Shown one piece after another: positions 1 to 11,019 of a stretch of DNA of 64,000 nt. The position numbers and the translations under genes are program-made. Source of the DNA: Mangrovimicrobium sp033283325 (lineage in GTDB: Bacteria > Pseudomonadota > Gammaproteobacteria > Pseudomonadales > Halieaceae); NCBI GenBank assembly GCA_033283325.1, contig JAWMQO010000005.1:310001-374000 (forward strand). Reading direction: 5' to 3'. Every line of letters begins with the position of its first letter. The first letter of the stretch is position 1. A model generated the notes under the pieces. The model was not told the origin of the DNA, did no database searches, and saw nothing but the letters and a program-made list of their open reading frames with translations.

Positions 1-440
1 CCCGTGTGGAACAGCGTACCGACCTGGACAAGCTGGTCCTGGATCTCGAGACCAATGGCACCATCGATCCGGAAGAGGCCATTCGCCGCGCCGCCACCAT
101 CCTGCAGCAGCAGCTCGCAGTATTCGTGGACCTCGAGAGCGAATCCGAATCCGATTTCGTAGAGGAAGAGGACGAAGTCGATCCGATCCTGCTGCGCCCG
201 GTAGACGACCTGGAGCTGACCGTTCGTTCCGCGAACTGCCTCAAGGCCGAAAATATCTACTACATTGGCGACCTCGTTCAGCGCACCGAAGTGGAGCTGC
301 TGAAGACCCCGAACCTGGGCAAGAAGTCGCTGACCGAGATCAAGGATGTCCTGGCTTCCCGCGGCCTGTCCCTGGGTATGCGCCTGGACAACTGGCCACC
401 CGCCAGCCTGAAAAACGACGACCGGGTACTGAGCGCCTGA
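1..440 (+). CDS. rpoA: RNA polymerase alpha subunit, C-terminal part (5' truncated by window)
   Basis: The reading frame is open from the left edge (codons in phase with base 3) to a TGA at 438-440, so only about the last 145 residues are present. It covers the end of the N-terminal dimerisation domain, the acidic linker (SESESDFVEEEDE) and the whole alpha-CTD. Family knowledge: the alpha-CTD binds promoter UP elements and activators. The DNA-contact segment ELTVRSANCL and the helix-hairpin-helix GKKSLTEIK are intact. The internal GTG at base 6 is not the true start, because homology continues upstream. rplQ follows 57 bases later, the normal end of the alpha operon. Confidence 0.97.
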   Translation, partial: RVEQRTDLDKLVLDLETNGTIDPEEAIRRAATILQQQLAVFVDLESESESDFVEEEDEVDPILLRPVDDLELTVRSANCLKAENIYYIGDLVQRTEVELLKTPNLGKKSLTEIKDVLASRGLSLGMRLDNWPPASLKNDDRVLSA

Positions 441-497
441 GCGCTCCCCGGCCCCAGATAGCCGTGCTGCGATAGCACAGAAGATAGGATTGGAAAA

Positions 498-887
498 ATG
501 CGTCATCGTCACAGTGGACGTCAGCTGAACAGAAACAGTTCCCACCGCAAGGCCATGTTCCGTAACATGACCGTTTCCCTGGTGGAGCACGAACTCATCA
601 AGACCACCCTGCCCAAGGCAAAGGAACTGCGTAGCTACGCGGAACCCCTGATCACCCTGGCCAAGGAAGACAGCGTCGCAAACCGTCGCCTGGCTTTCGA
701 TCGCGTGCGTAACAAGGCCGCAGTCGGCAAGCTGTTCAGCGAACTGGGTCCGCGCTACCAGGAGCGTCCGGGTGGCTACATCCGTATTCTCAAGTGCGGC
801 TTCCGCGCCGGCGACAAGGCTCCCATGGCCTACGTCGAGCTGGTTGATCGCCCGCAGCACGAGCAGTTCGAGGACGACGAGGACTGA
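498..887 (+). CDS. rplQ: 50S ribosomal protein L17
   Basis: This 129-residue protein is the usual length for bacterial L17 and begins with the family hallmark MRHRHSGRQLNRNSSHRKAM. It is a component of the large ribosomal subunit near the exit tunnel. It has a short acidic tail (FEDDED). It lies directly after rpoA on the same strand, the conserved last position of the alpha operon, and a strong hairpin terminator follows at 911. The ATG at 498 is preceded by a weak purine-rich stretch (aggattggaaaa). Confidence 0.98.
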   Translation: MRHRHSGRQLNRNSSHRKAMFRNMTVSLVEHELIKTTLPKAKELRSYAEPLITLAKEDSVANRRLAFDRVRNKAAVGKLFSELGPRYQERPGGYIRILKCGFRAGDKAPMAYVELVDRPQHEQFEDDED

Positions 888-910
888 TTCCCCGCTCCTT
901 GGCGCAATTG

Positions 911-938
911 AAAAAGCCGGGCACTGCCCGGCTTTTTT
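911..938 (+). terminator. Rho-independent terminator after rplQ (likely bidirectional)
   Basis: Perfect hairpin AAAAAGCCGGGC / GCCCGGCTTTTTT with a 3-base loop, 24 bases after the rplQ stop. The stem is flanked by A and T runs, so it can also serve the sulfatase gene converging from the right (ends at 958). Confidence 0.9.
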
Positions 939-957
939 GTGCCCTGAATTTACCCCG

Positions 958-2877
958 TCAGTCGTTGCCGCACAATTCCATGTGTAGTGAAGCGGCTGTA
1001 TGGCTCATCGAGAATTCGAGGCGGTTGTTGAGGATCAGGGGAGGGTACACAGGGCCGTTCATGCCAGCCATTGCAGGGTCCCCGAGGATCGTCGGCTTCG
1101 CAATATCATCCGCGGGAAGCGCCGTAGCGGCAGTCAGGCTGTCCGCTTTCACACCGTCCACATACAGGCTTAGCTCAAGGCTGTCGCCACCACCCCAGTG
1201 ATTGATCTGCCGGTAGAACTGGCCGCTGATCACTGCGCTGTGGCAAGTGCCGGAGGCCGTCAGCCCGGCGTAGAGCTCCAGTTCACCAAACCTTGCCACG
1301 ACCGAGTCGCCCATTACTTCCATTCCCCAGAGACTGCCCTGGGATACGAGCTGTCCCTGGTAGGGCTCGCTGAAGGCACTTGCAAAAGTGTATCCGCCGA
1401 ACCCCGGGGTTCTCAGCAGGTCGAAACCCGCCACCTCGCCACCGATGTCGCTGGCCCTGTAAGTGGCCGCTACACGATGAACTCCGCGGTACCACTCGCT
1501 GTGGCCCTCGAGCAGGGTTTTCCGCAGAGCCGGCGGCTGGGGTACCACCCCCGCAAGCGCGAAGGGGTCGCTCCTGTAGTCGAAGACCTGCACAGGTACA
1601 CTGCCGCCGGGCTGGTGGACGCGCCAGTGGCCGTTGGCCGAAAGCACGCTGTAGTTGAAGATATGCTCCCAGAACAGTTGCCGGGGAGGCAGCGCAGTGC
1701 CTTCGAGGGCGGGGGCGAAGCTCTGGCCGTCGAGGTCCCCGGGCGCCTCGATCCCCGTCAGTGCCAGCAGCGTAGGGTAGATATCCATGATGGACACGGT
1801 GTGTTCCACTACTTGCCCCGCGTCTTCCATGTGGGGAAGTCGCAGTAGTAGCGGCGTGCGGATTCCACCTTCGAACAGCGTGCTCTTGCGGCCGGTAAAC
1901 GGGGCGTTGTTGTCCAGCAGGGAATTGGTGCCGCCGTTGTCACTGACGAAGACCACGATGGTATTTTCCGCGGCTTCCATGCGCTCCAGTTTCGCCAGAA
2001 TGCGGCCGACGTTGGCGTCCAGTTGCCTGACCAGGGCGCGATAGCGACCGGCTGGCGTCTGAGGGTAGTCGGCGGCGAAGCTGCGCGCCGGGCTGATCGG
2101 CGCGTGGGGCGCGTAGAACCACAGGTTGATGAACCAGGGCTGCGACTGTGCCGACAGCGTTTCCAGTTCTTGCAGCGTGTATTCGGTCAGGATGTTTTCC
2201 AGGTGCCCCGGGTAGAAGGCGCCCGGCTGCTCGCTGCCTTCCAGCCAGGGCCGCTGGTAGCGTGGCGCCGCGGGCACGACGGCGCCATCCACTTGCCGCC
2301 CCGCCAGTCGCCACTGGTCGAGAAAACCGAACCACTGGTCAAAGCCCTGCCGGTCCGGCCACGCCTGGCGCTCATTGTGCCCGAGGTGCCACTTGCCGAT
2401 GTGGCGCGTCGTGTAGCCGGCCTGCTGCAGCCGCTCTGCCAGGGTGATGCGCTCTGCCGGGATGCCCCGGCCTGCGGGCAGGAAGCCGTTGCGCTCGGGA
2501 TACTGCCCGGTCAACAGGGCGGCGCGAGCAGAGCTGCAGACCGGGTGGGAGTAATGCCGGGTGAAGCGCAGACCCTGCCGCGCCAGCTTGTCGAGCTCGG
2601 GGGTATCGATTGCGGGGTTGCTGTTGTTGATGGCGAGGTCGTTGTAGCCGAGGTCGTCGGCGACGATCAGCAGGATGTTGGGGGCGCGGGAAGTTCCGGC
2701 GAGATTTATGGCGGCGCCTGTGCCTGGCCGTGGCGAGGTGGCCTCGCGCTTTAAAAACGCAGTAGGCGCCCCGTCGCCGATTACCGACCGGGCCTGGGGG
2801 TTGCCGTCATCCGCCGAGCCACTGGAATGGGCGGTCAGCGCCAGCAGCAAGGCTAGTACGGGCAGAATGCCGCGCAT
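958..2877 (-). CDS. Exported type I sulfatase
   Basis: This 639-residue protein starts with a signal peptide (MRGILPVLALLLALTAHSSG) and a short linker, so it is probably periplasmic or secreted. The sulfatase domain runs from about residue 66: metal-binding ILLIVADDLGYND (Asp74-Asp75), the maturation motif with Cys114 in PVCSSARAALLTG, HIGKWHLGH, and VSDNGGTN. Family knowledge: Cys114 is converted to formylglycine, which hydrolyses sulfate esters. The motif reads C-S-S-A-R, so the usual Pro or Ala at the third position is Ser. The last 150 or so residues form an extra beta-rich domain. Substrate is unknown; no sulfatase-maturing enzyme lies nearby. Confidence 0.9.
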   Translation of the reverse strand: MRGILPVLALLLALTAHSSGSADDGNPQARSVIGDGAPTAFLKREATSPRPGTGAAINLAGTSRAPNILLIVADDLGYNDLAINNSNPAIDTPELDKLARQGLRFTRHYSHPVCSSARAALLTGQYPERNGFLPAGRGIPAERITLAERLQQAGYTTRHIGKWHLGHNERQAWPDRQGFDQWFGFLDQWRLAGRQVDGAVVPAAPRYQRPWLEGSEQPGAFYPGHLENILTEYTLQELETLSAQSQPWFINLWFYAPHAPISPARSFAADYPQTPAGRYRALVRQLDANVGRILAKLERMEAAENTIVVFVSDNGGTNSLLDNNAPFTGRKSTLFEGGIRTPLLLRLPHMEDAGQVVEHTVSIMDIYPTLLALTGIEAPGDLDGQSFAPALEGTALPPRQLFWEHIFNYSVLSANGHWRVHQPGGSVPVQVFDYRSDPFALAGVVPQPPALRKTLLEGHSEWYRGVHRVAATYRASDIGGEVAGFDLLRTPGFGGYTFASAFSEPYQGQLVSQGSLWGMEVMGDSVVARFGELELYAGLTASGTCHSAVISGQFYRQINHWGGGDSLELSLYVDGVKADSLTAATALPADDIAKPTILGDPAMAGMNGPVYPPLILNNRLEFSMSHTAASLHMELCGND

Positions 2878-3000
2878 TGATCTGAAGCTCTCCGTGCCTT
2901 TTATTATTTTTTCATTTACCCCGCTGGACGCGGGGCGCGACCGGGGCAGGCCTGGGGCCTTGTTTCCCGGTCTTCACTGCGGGCCTCTACCCGCGGAATA

Positions 3001-3076
<76 letters not shown>

Positions 3077-3090
3077 CTTGGTCGGAGGCT

Positions 3091-3118
3091 ATAGTAGCGG
3101 CGGCGCGCCCGGAGTCAA
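3091..3118 (-). promoter_or_regulatory. Probable sigma-70 promoter of tRNA-Thr
   Basis: On the reverse strand TTGACT (3113-3118) is followed after 16 bases by TACTAT (3091-3096), about 15-20 bases ahead of the tRNA 5' end. The spacer is very GC-rich. It sits between the uvrA stop and the tRNA, so the tRNA need not depend on uvrA transcription. Confidence 0.5.
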
Positions 3119-3138
3119 TAGTCCGGACGAGGGCGGTT

Positions 3139-6000
<2,862 letters not shown>

Positions 6001-6096
6001 CGGGGGAAAACCACTGGCCGAGCCAAAAAAGGAACAGGAAAGTATAGGGCCTGCAGACGCCCCGGGGCAAAGCCCGTCTTCCAGAGGCGCTAGCGG

Positions 6097-6208
6097 AGCG
6101 AGGCTGACACCCTCTCCCGGAACCGTGAGGCGACAGGACGTCGCCGACCGAGCCTGCGCATGGATGTGCGCTTTTTGGCGTGTTTCGGGAGAGGGTGTCA
6201 GCCTCGCT
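6097..6208. repeat. Long inverted repeat between uvrA and the MFS gene
   Basis: The 355-base gap between the divergent uvrA (from 6000) and MFS (6356) genes holds two 26-base arms at 6097-6122 and 6183-6208, reverse complements except for one base; the core is GCTGACACCCTCTCCCG. The 60 bases between them include GCGCATGGATGTGCGC, itself nearly palindromic. The arms could form a long cruciform or RNA hairpin. It looks like a dispersed intergenic repeat rather than an operator, but only one copy is in this window. A -10-like TATACT for uvrA lies near 6040 on the reverse strand. Confidence 0.8.
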
Positions 6209-6355
6209 TCGCGGGATGCTGGACAGGTTTCAGCCCGAACCGCGCGGCCGGACACGCGAACTGTCTCAGGCCATCTCCGCCGTGTCTCCGCCCCGCTAAG
6301 CTGCTATCATGTCCCGGACCCAAGAGATTTGTTCCCCGTGATCACCGAACACCCC

Positions 6356-7549
6356 ATGACGGCCCAGGAGCGACGCACAGTCACCTCCCTGGCCACCTTA
6401 TACAGTTTCCGCATGCTCGGCCTGTTCATGGTCCTACCCCTGCTGGCGATCTATGCGGCCGACCTGCGCGGCGCCAGTCCGGCCATGATCGGCCTGGCCT
6501 TGGGGGCCTATGGCCTGAGCCAGGCCCTGCTGCAGCTGCCCCTTGGCTGGCTGTCGGACCAGGTAGGGCGCAAGCCGGTCATCGTCGGGGGGCTGCTACT
6601 GTTCGTGCTCGGCAGCATCGTGGCGGCGCTGGCTGACAATATCTACGGCATCATCGCCGGGCGGGCCCTGCAGGGCGCTGGCGCCATCGCCAGCACCGTG
6701 ATGGCGCTGCTGGCCGACCTCACCGGCGAAGAGCAGCGCACCAAGGCCATGGCCGTGGTGGGGATGAGCATCGGCGGCAGTTTCGCCGTGGCCCTCGTGC
6801 TGGGGCCGCTGGTCGCGGGCTGGGCGGGCCTGTCGGCCGTGTTCTGGTTCAATGGCCTGCTGGCGCTGGCGGGAATCGTGCTCGTGCTGACGCGAGTCCC
6901 GAACCCCGGGCGCAAGCCCGCGCCGGCGGACAACTCCGGGGTGCAACGGGGCCTGCTGCGCAGCAGCCTCTCCGATGCGACCCTGCTGCGGCTTAATTTC
7001 TCCGTCTTTGCGCTGCACTTCACCCTGATGGCACTGTTCCTGGTGGTGCCCGCGGCGCTGCGCGATGTCGCCGGCCTCGAGCGCGGCAGCCACTGGCTGG
7101 TCTACCTGCCGGCCCTGCTGGTCTCAGTGGCGGGAATGGTGCCGATGATGATCCAGGGCGAACGGCGCGGCCGCTTGCGCGGCATGTTCCTGCTGGCCAT
7201 CACCTTGCTGCTGCTGGCGGTTCCGCTGGCCGTGACCGCGCCAGTGGCGTGGGTCCTGTACCTCGCCGTGGCGATATTCTTCACCGGTTTCAACTATCTC
7301 GAGGCCACGCTTCCCTCCCTGGTGAGCAAGGTGGTCAGCGCCGAAGGCAAGGGTACCGCCCTGGGTGTGTTCTCCACCTGCCAGTTCTTCGGCACCTTCG
7401 CTGGCGGTGCCGCCGGAGGCTGGCTGGTGCAGCACGGTGGCCCCCTCGCTCTCGCGGGCTGCTGTGCGGGGCTGGCCCTGGCCTGGTGGCTGCTGTTCCT
7501 TCCCGGCGGGGCGGTGCCCGCACCGGCCCGGCCCCTGCCCACTCGCTAG
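6356..7549 (+). CDS. MFS transporter, YajR-like
   Basis: This 397-residue inner-membrane protein has 12 predicted hydrophobic segments. It opens MTAQERRTVTSLATLYSFRM, close to the start of E. coli YajR. The MFS loop motif WLSDQVGRKPVIVGG follows segment 2. Unlike YajR it ends after the last membrane segment and lacks the C-terminal cytoplasmic YAM domain. Drug/proton antiport is likely by family, with substrate unknown. The start is uncertain: an in-frame GTG at 6338 has AAGAGA 10 bases upstream, while the ATG at 6356 has no clear ribosome site. The open frame extends much further upstream, through the inverted repeat, and that part is not coding. ssb follows on the same strand. Confidence 0.88.
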   Translation: MTAQERRTVTSLATLYSFRMLGLFMVLPLLAIYAADLRGASPAMIGLALGAYGLSQALLQLPLGWLSDQVGRKPVIVGGLLLFVLGSIVAALADNIYGIIAGRALQGAGAIASTVMALLADLTGEEQRTKAMAVVGMSIGGSFAVALVLGPLVAGWAGLSAVFWFNGLLALAGIVLVLTRVPNPGRKPAPADNSGVQRGLLRSSLSDATLLRLNFSVFALHFTLMALFLVVPAALRDVAGLERGSHWLVYLPALLVSVAGMVPMMIQGERRGRLRGMFLLAITLLLLAVPLAVTAPVAWVLYLAVAIFFTGFNYLEATLPSLVSKVVSAEGKGTALGVFSTCQFFGTFAGGAAGGWLVQHGGPLALAGCCAGLALAWWLLFLPGGAVPAPARPLPTR

Positions 7550-7645
7550 CACCCGCAGGCCTTCCCGGCCGGTATTGCTGTCGCATTTGCAGGAGTGGGT
7601 TGCTATAGTTCCTCACTTGGCGAATACCGCTATGGTAATTGGCCT

Positions 7646-7712
7646 GGCTGAGTACAGAGACAGTACCGAGACAGTACAGAGAGTGCACGGAGAGTGCACA
7701 AAAGCGAGTACA
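7646..7712 (+). repeat. 11-bp imperfect tandem repeats in the ssb leader
   Basis: Five to six 11-base units precede the ssb start: GGCTGAGTACA (7646), GAGACAGTACC (7657), GAGACAGTACA (7668), GAGAGTGCACG (7679), GAGAGTGCACA (7690) and AAGCGAGTACA (7702, after one spacer base). The period is one DNA helical turn. The array stops immediately before the GAGGAA ribosome site. Function is unknown; it could bind a protein cooperatively or act in the RNA leader. Confidence 0.8.
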
Positions 7713-7723
7713 GAGGAACGAAT

Positions 7724-8248
7724 ATGGCCTCACGGGGCGTGAACAAAGTCATACTGATAGGCAATCTCGGGGCCGATCCCGAGACCCGTTACATGCCCTC
7801 CGGCGGAGCCGTGACCAATGTCCGCCTGGCCACCTCGGAAACCTGGAAAGACAAGCAGACCGGCCAGCCACAGGAACGCACCGAGTGGCACCGGGTCGTA
7901 TTCTTCAACAAACTGGGTGAAATCGCCGGCGAATACCTGCGCAAGGGCTCCAAGGTTTATATTGAAGGCTCTATCCGCACCCGCAAATGGCAGGGCCAGG
8001 ATGGCCAGGATCGCTACACCACGGAGATCGTCGCTAACGATATGCAGATGCTCGACGGCCGCAGCGGCGCGGGCGGCGGTGCTTCCGACGAGTACTACAA
8101 CCAGGACCGCGGCAGCGCTGGCAATTACGACCAGGGCGGTTACGGCCAGAAGCCTGCGCCGGCACGCACCGCGCCCGCCCAGAACACGCCGCCCCAGGGC
8201 GCTCCGGGTCCTGGCTTCGACGATTTCGACGACGATATCCCTTTCTGA
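7724..8248 (+). CDS. ssb: Single-stranded DNA-binding protein
   Basis: This 174-residue protein starts MASRGVNKVILIGNLGADPE at an ATG preceded by GAGGAACG; ten extra in-frame codons upstream fall inside the 11-bp repeats and are rejected. The OB fold spans about 1-110 (TEWHRVVFFNKLGEIAGEYL, IEGSIRTRKWQ). A flexible Gly/Pro/Gln-rich linker follows. The tail ends DDFDDDIPF, the canonical acidic tip that recruits replication and repair partners. It protects single-stranded DNA as a tetramer. The uvrA-MFS-ssb neighbourhood is a familiar gammaproteobacterial arrangement. Confidence 0.98.
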   Translation: MASRGVNKVILIGNLGADPETRYMPSGGAVTNVRLATSETWKDKQTGQPQERTEWHRVVFFNKLGEIAGEYLRKGSKVYIEGSIRTRKWQGQDGQDRYTTEIVANDMQMLDGRSGAGGGASDEYYNQDRGSAGNYDQGGYGQKPAPARTAPAQNTPPQGAPGPGFDDFDDDIPF

Positions 8249-8312
8249 CACTGTTACCGGGCAGGGCGCTGCAAGCCCTGCCCGCTGCGTCCTTTTTAAC
8301 AGGCACTGACGC

Positions 8313-9176
8313 GTGCGCGTACTCATTCTCGGCTCAGACAGCCCGCTTGGGCGATCCCTCTCGGAGTTGCTGGCAGATATCGGCAGGCACGAGGTCATTG
8401 GTATGACCCGGGCAGCGTCGCGCTGGAAAAATGAACGCCACGCCAAGAAGGCGGTACGCAGGGCCCAGGCTGACGCTGTGGTGGATATTCGCGTGGAGGC
8501 AGTGGCCGATGGCGGCCAGGAGATCGTCGAACTGGACCTCAAGCGCTGCCTCTGGGTCGCCAAGTCATGCCAGCGCGACAAAGCCCGCCTGCTTTTCGTC
8601 TCCAGCGCGCGCGTCTTTTCCGGTCGTCTCGATCGCCTTTACAGCGAGCAGGACGAGCCGGACTCCGACAGTCCCATCGGCCGCCTGATGGCCGAGGCCG
8701 AGGCGGTGGTGCGCGAGCAGTGCGAGCAGCACCTGATCCTGCGCCTGGGACCGGTCTTCGCCAGCGAGGGCGCCAACCTGGTGACCCAGATGCTCGGTGA
8801 CATGATTCGCGGCGAGAGCCTTATCCTCGACAACAATCTCCGCGGTTGCCCGGTGGCCTGTACCGATGGCGCACGGGTGATAGCCGCGATACTGGACCAG
8901 GTCAGCACCGGCGCGGAAGTCTGGGACACCTACCACTACTGCAGTTCCGAGACGGCCACCTACTACCAGTTCGCCGAAGCGATCCTCGCTTCGGCCTCCC
9001 AGTTCTCGGATTTCAGCCCGGAGGTCGTCCAGCTCGAATCGCTGCAGCAGGACACGCCCCGGCTGAATCGCTCGCTGGATTGCAGCAAGATCCGGGATAC
9101 CTTCGCGATCAAACAGTTACCCTGGCGACGCGCCATCGCCGACCAGGTGAAAGCCTACTTCGAACAGAGAAGCTGA
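8313..9176 (+). CDS. RmlD-like NAD(P)-binding SDR family protein, catalytic motif degenerate
   Basis: This 287-residue protein starts with GTG (MRVLILGSDSPLGRSLSELL). The N-terminal Rossmann fold has the G-x-x-x-x-x-G type loop GSDSPLG, and overall it resembles the dTDP-4-dehydrorhamnose reductase/epimerase family (VVDIRVEAV, LLFVSSARVFSG). At the place where SDR enzymes have Tyr-x-x-x-Lys it reads PIGRLMAEAE, so both catalytic residues appear lost. A redox reaction is therefore doubtful; it may be a regulator, scaffold or binding protein. No other rhamnose genes are present. It lies 64 bases after ssb and 11 bases before moaB, so it may be co-transcribed with the molybdopterin genes. Confidence 0.75.
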   Translation: MRVLILGSDSPLGRSLSELLADIGRHEVIGMTRAASRWKNERHAKKAVRRAQADAVVDIRVEAVADGGQEIVELDLKRCLWVAKSCQRDKARLLFVSSARVFSGRLDRLYSEQDEPDSDSPIGRLMAEAEAVVREQCEQHLILRLGPVFASEGANLVTQMLGDMIRGESLILDNNLRGCPVACTDGARVIAAILDQVSTGAEVWDTYHYCSSETATYYQFAEAILASASQFSDFSPEVVQLESLQQDTPRLNRSLDCSKIRDTFAIKQLPWRRAIADQVKAYFEQRS

Positions 9177-9187
9177 GGAGAGCAGTT

Positions 9188-9718
9188 ATGGCCAAGGCGA
9201 CGGATACTGAATCACGGCCGCTGGCCGTTGCGGTGCTGACGGTCTCCGACACCCGCACCCCCGAAGACGACACCTCCGGCGACTACCTGGCCGAGGCGGC
9301 CGCGGCGGCCGGGCACGGCTGTGTAGGGCGCTCGATCGTCCGCGACGATATCTACCTGATTCGCGCGGTGCTGTCGCAGTGGATTGCCGACCCCGGGGTT
9401 GATGCGGTGCTGGTCACCGGCGGTACCGGATTTTCCGGCCGCGACTCGACCCCCGAAGCGGTGCGCCCCCTTTTCGACAAGGATATAGACGGCTTCGGCG
9501 AGGTGTTCCGCGCCCTGTCGCTAGCCGAAATCGGCTCCTCGACCATCCAGTCCAGGGCCCTGGCCGGCTTCGCCAACAACACCGTGATCTTCTGCATGCC
9601 GGGGTCTACCGGCGCCTGCCGCACCGCCTGGGAGGGCATCATCCGCGAGCAGCTGGACAGCACCCATCGCCCCTGCAACTTCGTCGGTGTATTGAACGTC
9701 CGGGAGCGGGAATCTTGA
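9188..9718 (+). CDS. moaB: Molybdenum cofactor biosynthesis protein B
   Basis: This 176-residue protein has the MoCF fold; the start is the ATG at 9188 (MAKATDTESRPLAVAVLTVS) after GAGGAGAGC. Conserved stretches are LTVSDTRTPEDDTSGDYL, DAVLVTGGTGFSGRDSTPEA (the GGTG molybdopterin-binding loop) and FCMPGSTGACRTAWEGII. The family adenylates molybdopterin or acts as a MogA-like partner in cofactor assembly in the cytoplasm. Its stop overlaps the TTG start of moeA by four bases (TTGA), so the two are translationally coupled. Confidence 0.95.
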   Translation: MAKATDTESRPLAVAVLTVSDTRTPEDDTSGDYLAEAAAAAGHGCVGRSIVRDDIYLIRAVLSQWIADPGVDAVLVTGGTGFSGRDSTPEAVRPLFDKDIDGFGEVFRALSLAEIGSSTIQSRALAGFANNTVIFCMPGSTGACRTAWEGIIREQLDSTHRPCNFVGVLNVRERES

Positions 9719-10917
9719 GCAGCCTGCTCTCCCTGGAGGATGCCCTCGCCAGGATACTGGCCACGGCTGCGCCCGCCACCGCGAGGGAGGAAGTTCCCCT
9801 GCTTGAGGCGCTGGGCCGTACCCTGGCGGCGGATGTGGCCTCTGCTATCGATGTGCCGCTGGAAGATAACAGCGCCATGGACGGCTACGCCCTGCGAGCT
9901 GCGGAAGTGCCCGGCAGCCTGCAGGTCAGCCAGCGGATCGCCGCGGGCACGGTAGGCCTGCCCCTCGCCCCGGGTTGCGCGGCGCGAATCTTTACCGGCG
10001 CGCCGATTCCGCCGGGGGCGGACGCAGTGGTGATGCAGGAGGAATGCAGCGAGGAGCACGGTCGGGTGGATGTGAAGCGCTCACTCGAGCCGGGGGAAAA
10101 CCTCCGGCCGCGGGGGCAGGACATTCGTGCGGGCGCTACGGTGATGCAGCGCGGGCGTGTGCTCCGCCCTCAGGACCTGGGGCTGCTGGCTTCGATCGGC
10201 ATTGACCGGGTCGAGGTTTTTCCCCGCCTGCGGGTGGCCGTGTGTTCCACTGGCGACGAACTGGTAGAGCCGGGTGCCGCCAGGCTGGCGCCGGGCCAGT
10301 CCTACAATTCCAACCGCTTCACCCTGGCAGGCCTCCTTGGGCGGCTGGGTATGGTCTTCGTCGATGGCGGTATCGTCCCGGACGACCCAGTGGCCACGGG
10401 GGCCGCGCTGCGGGAACTGGCCGCTCGCGCCGATGTGGTGATTACTTCCGGGGGTGTTTCGGTCGGCGAGGAAGACCACGTGCGGGGCCAGGTGGAAGCG
10501 CTGGGCCACCTGGATCTCTGGAAGCTGGCGATCAAGCCGGGCAAGCCCTTCGCCTTTGGTGAAGTTTGCGGCAAGCCCTTCATTGGCCTGCCGGGGAATC
10601 CCACCTCCAGCTTTGTCACCTTCTGCCTGCTGGCGCGCCCCTTGCTCCTCAAATTACAGGGTGTGGCCGAGTCCGGGCCGCCAGCTGTGGACGCACGGGC
10701 GGATTTTCGGGTGACCAGGGCCGGGACGCGACAGGACCATTTGCGGGTGGGGCTGGAGACTGTCGAGGGGGAGTTGCTGGCCCGGCCCTACGACAACCAG
10801 AGTTCCGGCGTGCTGAGTTCTGTGTGCCGCTCCGATGCGCTGGCGATTATCCCACCGGGGAAGACGCTGGAGCCGGGTGACCGGGTGCGGGTGTTATTGC
10901 TCGATTTGCTTGCCTGA
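9715..10917 (+). CDS. moeA: Molybdopterin molybdenumtransferase
   Basis: This 400-residue protein is normal MoeA length. The start is a TTG at 9715 overlapping the moaB stop, with GGGAGCGGG upstream as ribosome site. It inserts molybdate into adenylated molybdopterin. Motifs: PLEDNSAMDGYALR in domain I, the MoCF-domain loops VVITSGGVSVGEEDHV and PFIGLPGNPTSSFVTF, and a C-terminal beta-barrel domain. With moaB it is a minimal operon; other moa/mob genes are outside the window. Confidence 0.96.
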   Translation: MSSLLSLEDALARILATAAPATAREEVPLLEALGRTLAADVASAIDVPLEDNSAMDGYALRAAEVPGSLQVSQRIAAGTVGLPLAPGCAARIFTGAPIPPGADAVVMQEECSEEHGRVDVKRSLEPGENLRPRGQDIRAGATVMQRGRVLRPQDLGLLASIGIDRVEVFPRLRVAVCSTGDELVEPGAARLAPGQSYNSNRFTLAGLLGRLGMVFVDGGIVPDDPVATGAALRELAARADVVITSGGVSVGEEDHVRGQVEALGHLDLWKLAIKPGKPFAFGEVCGKPFIGLPGNPTSSFVTFCLLARPLLLKLQGVAESGPPAVDARADFRVTRAGTRQDHLRVGLETVEGELLARPYDNQSSGVLSSVCRSDALAIIPPGKTLEPGDRVRVLLLDLLA

Positions 10918-10923
10918 TTGTGG

Positions 10924-11010
10924 TGGGATCGCTACGGAGTGAGCTCCTGCAGGATAGGCAGCGCATGCACTGTGTAGGGTAGGGGGCGCGGCCCGGGTAG
11001 ACGGGCCGCG
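10924..11010. other. moeA/fabB convergent gap: REP-like motif and GC-rich hairpin
   Basis: This is the gap between the convergent moeA and fabB genes. Bases 10924-10953 read like a single REP-type unit (GGATCGCTACGGAGTGAGC followed by TCCTGCAGGA). Bases 10987-11010 form a perfect 9-base stem CGCGGCCCG / CGGGCCGCG with a six-base loop, 10 bases beyond the fabB stop. There is no T run, so it is a weak terminator candidate only. Confidence 0.4.
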
Positions 11011-11019
11011 GGTCGGAGA

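Noticed and set aside
6001..6255. 85-codon upstream extension of uvrA
   Set aside because: It runs through the long inverted repeat and has no UvrA similarity; the conserved N-terminus starts at 6000.
7646..7712. LexA box in front of ssb
   Set aside because: I searched for CTGT-N8-ACAG and saw only ACAG-like halves within the 11-bp repeats.
8313..9176. Functional dTDP-rhamnose reductase (rmlD)
   Set aside because: Catalytic Tyr and Lys are missing and no rmlABC genes are nearby.
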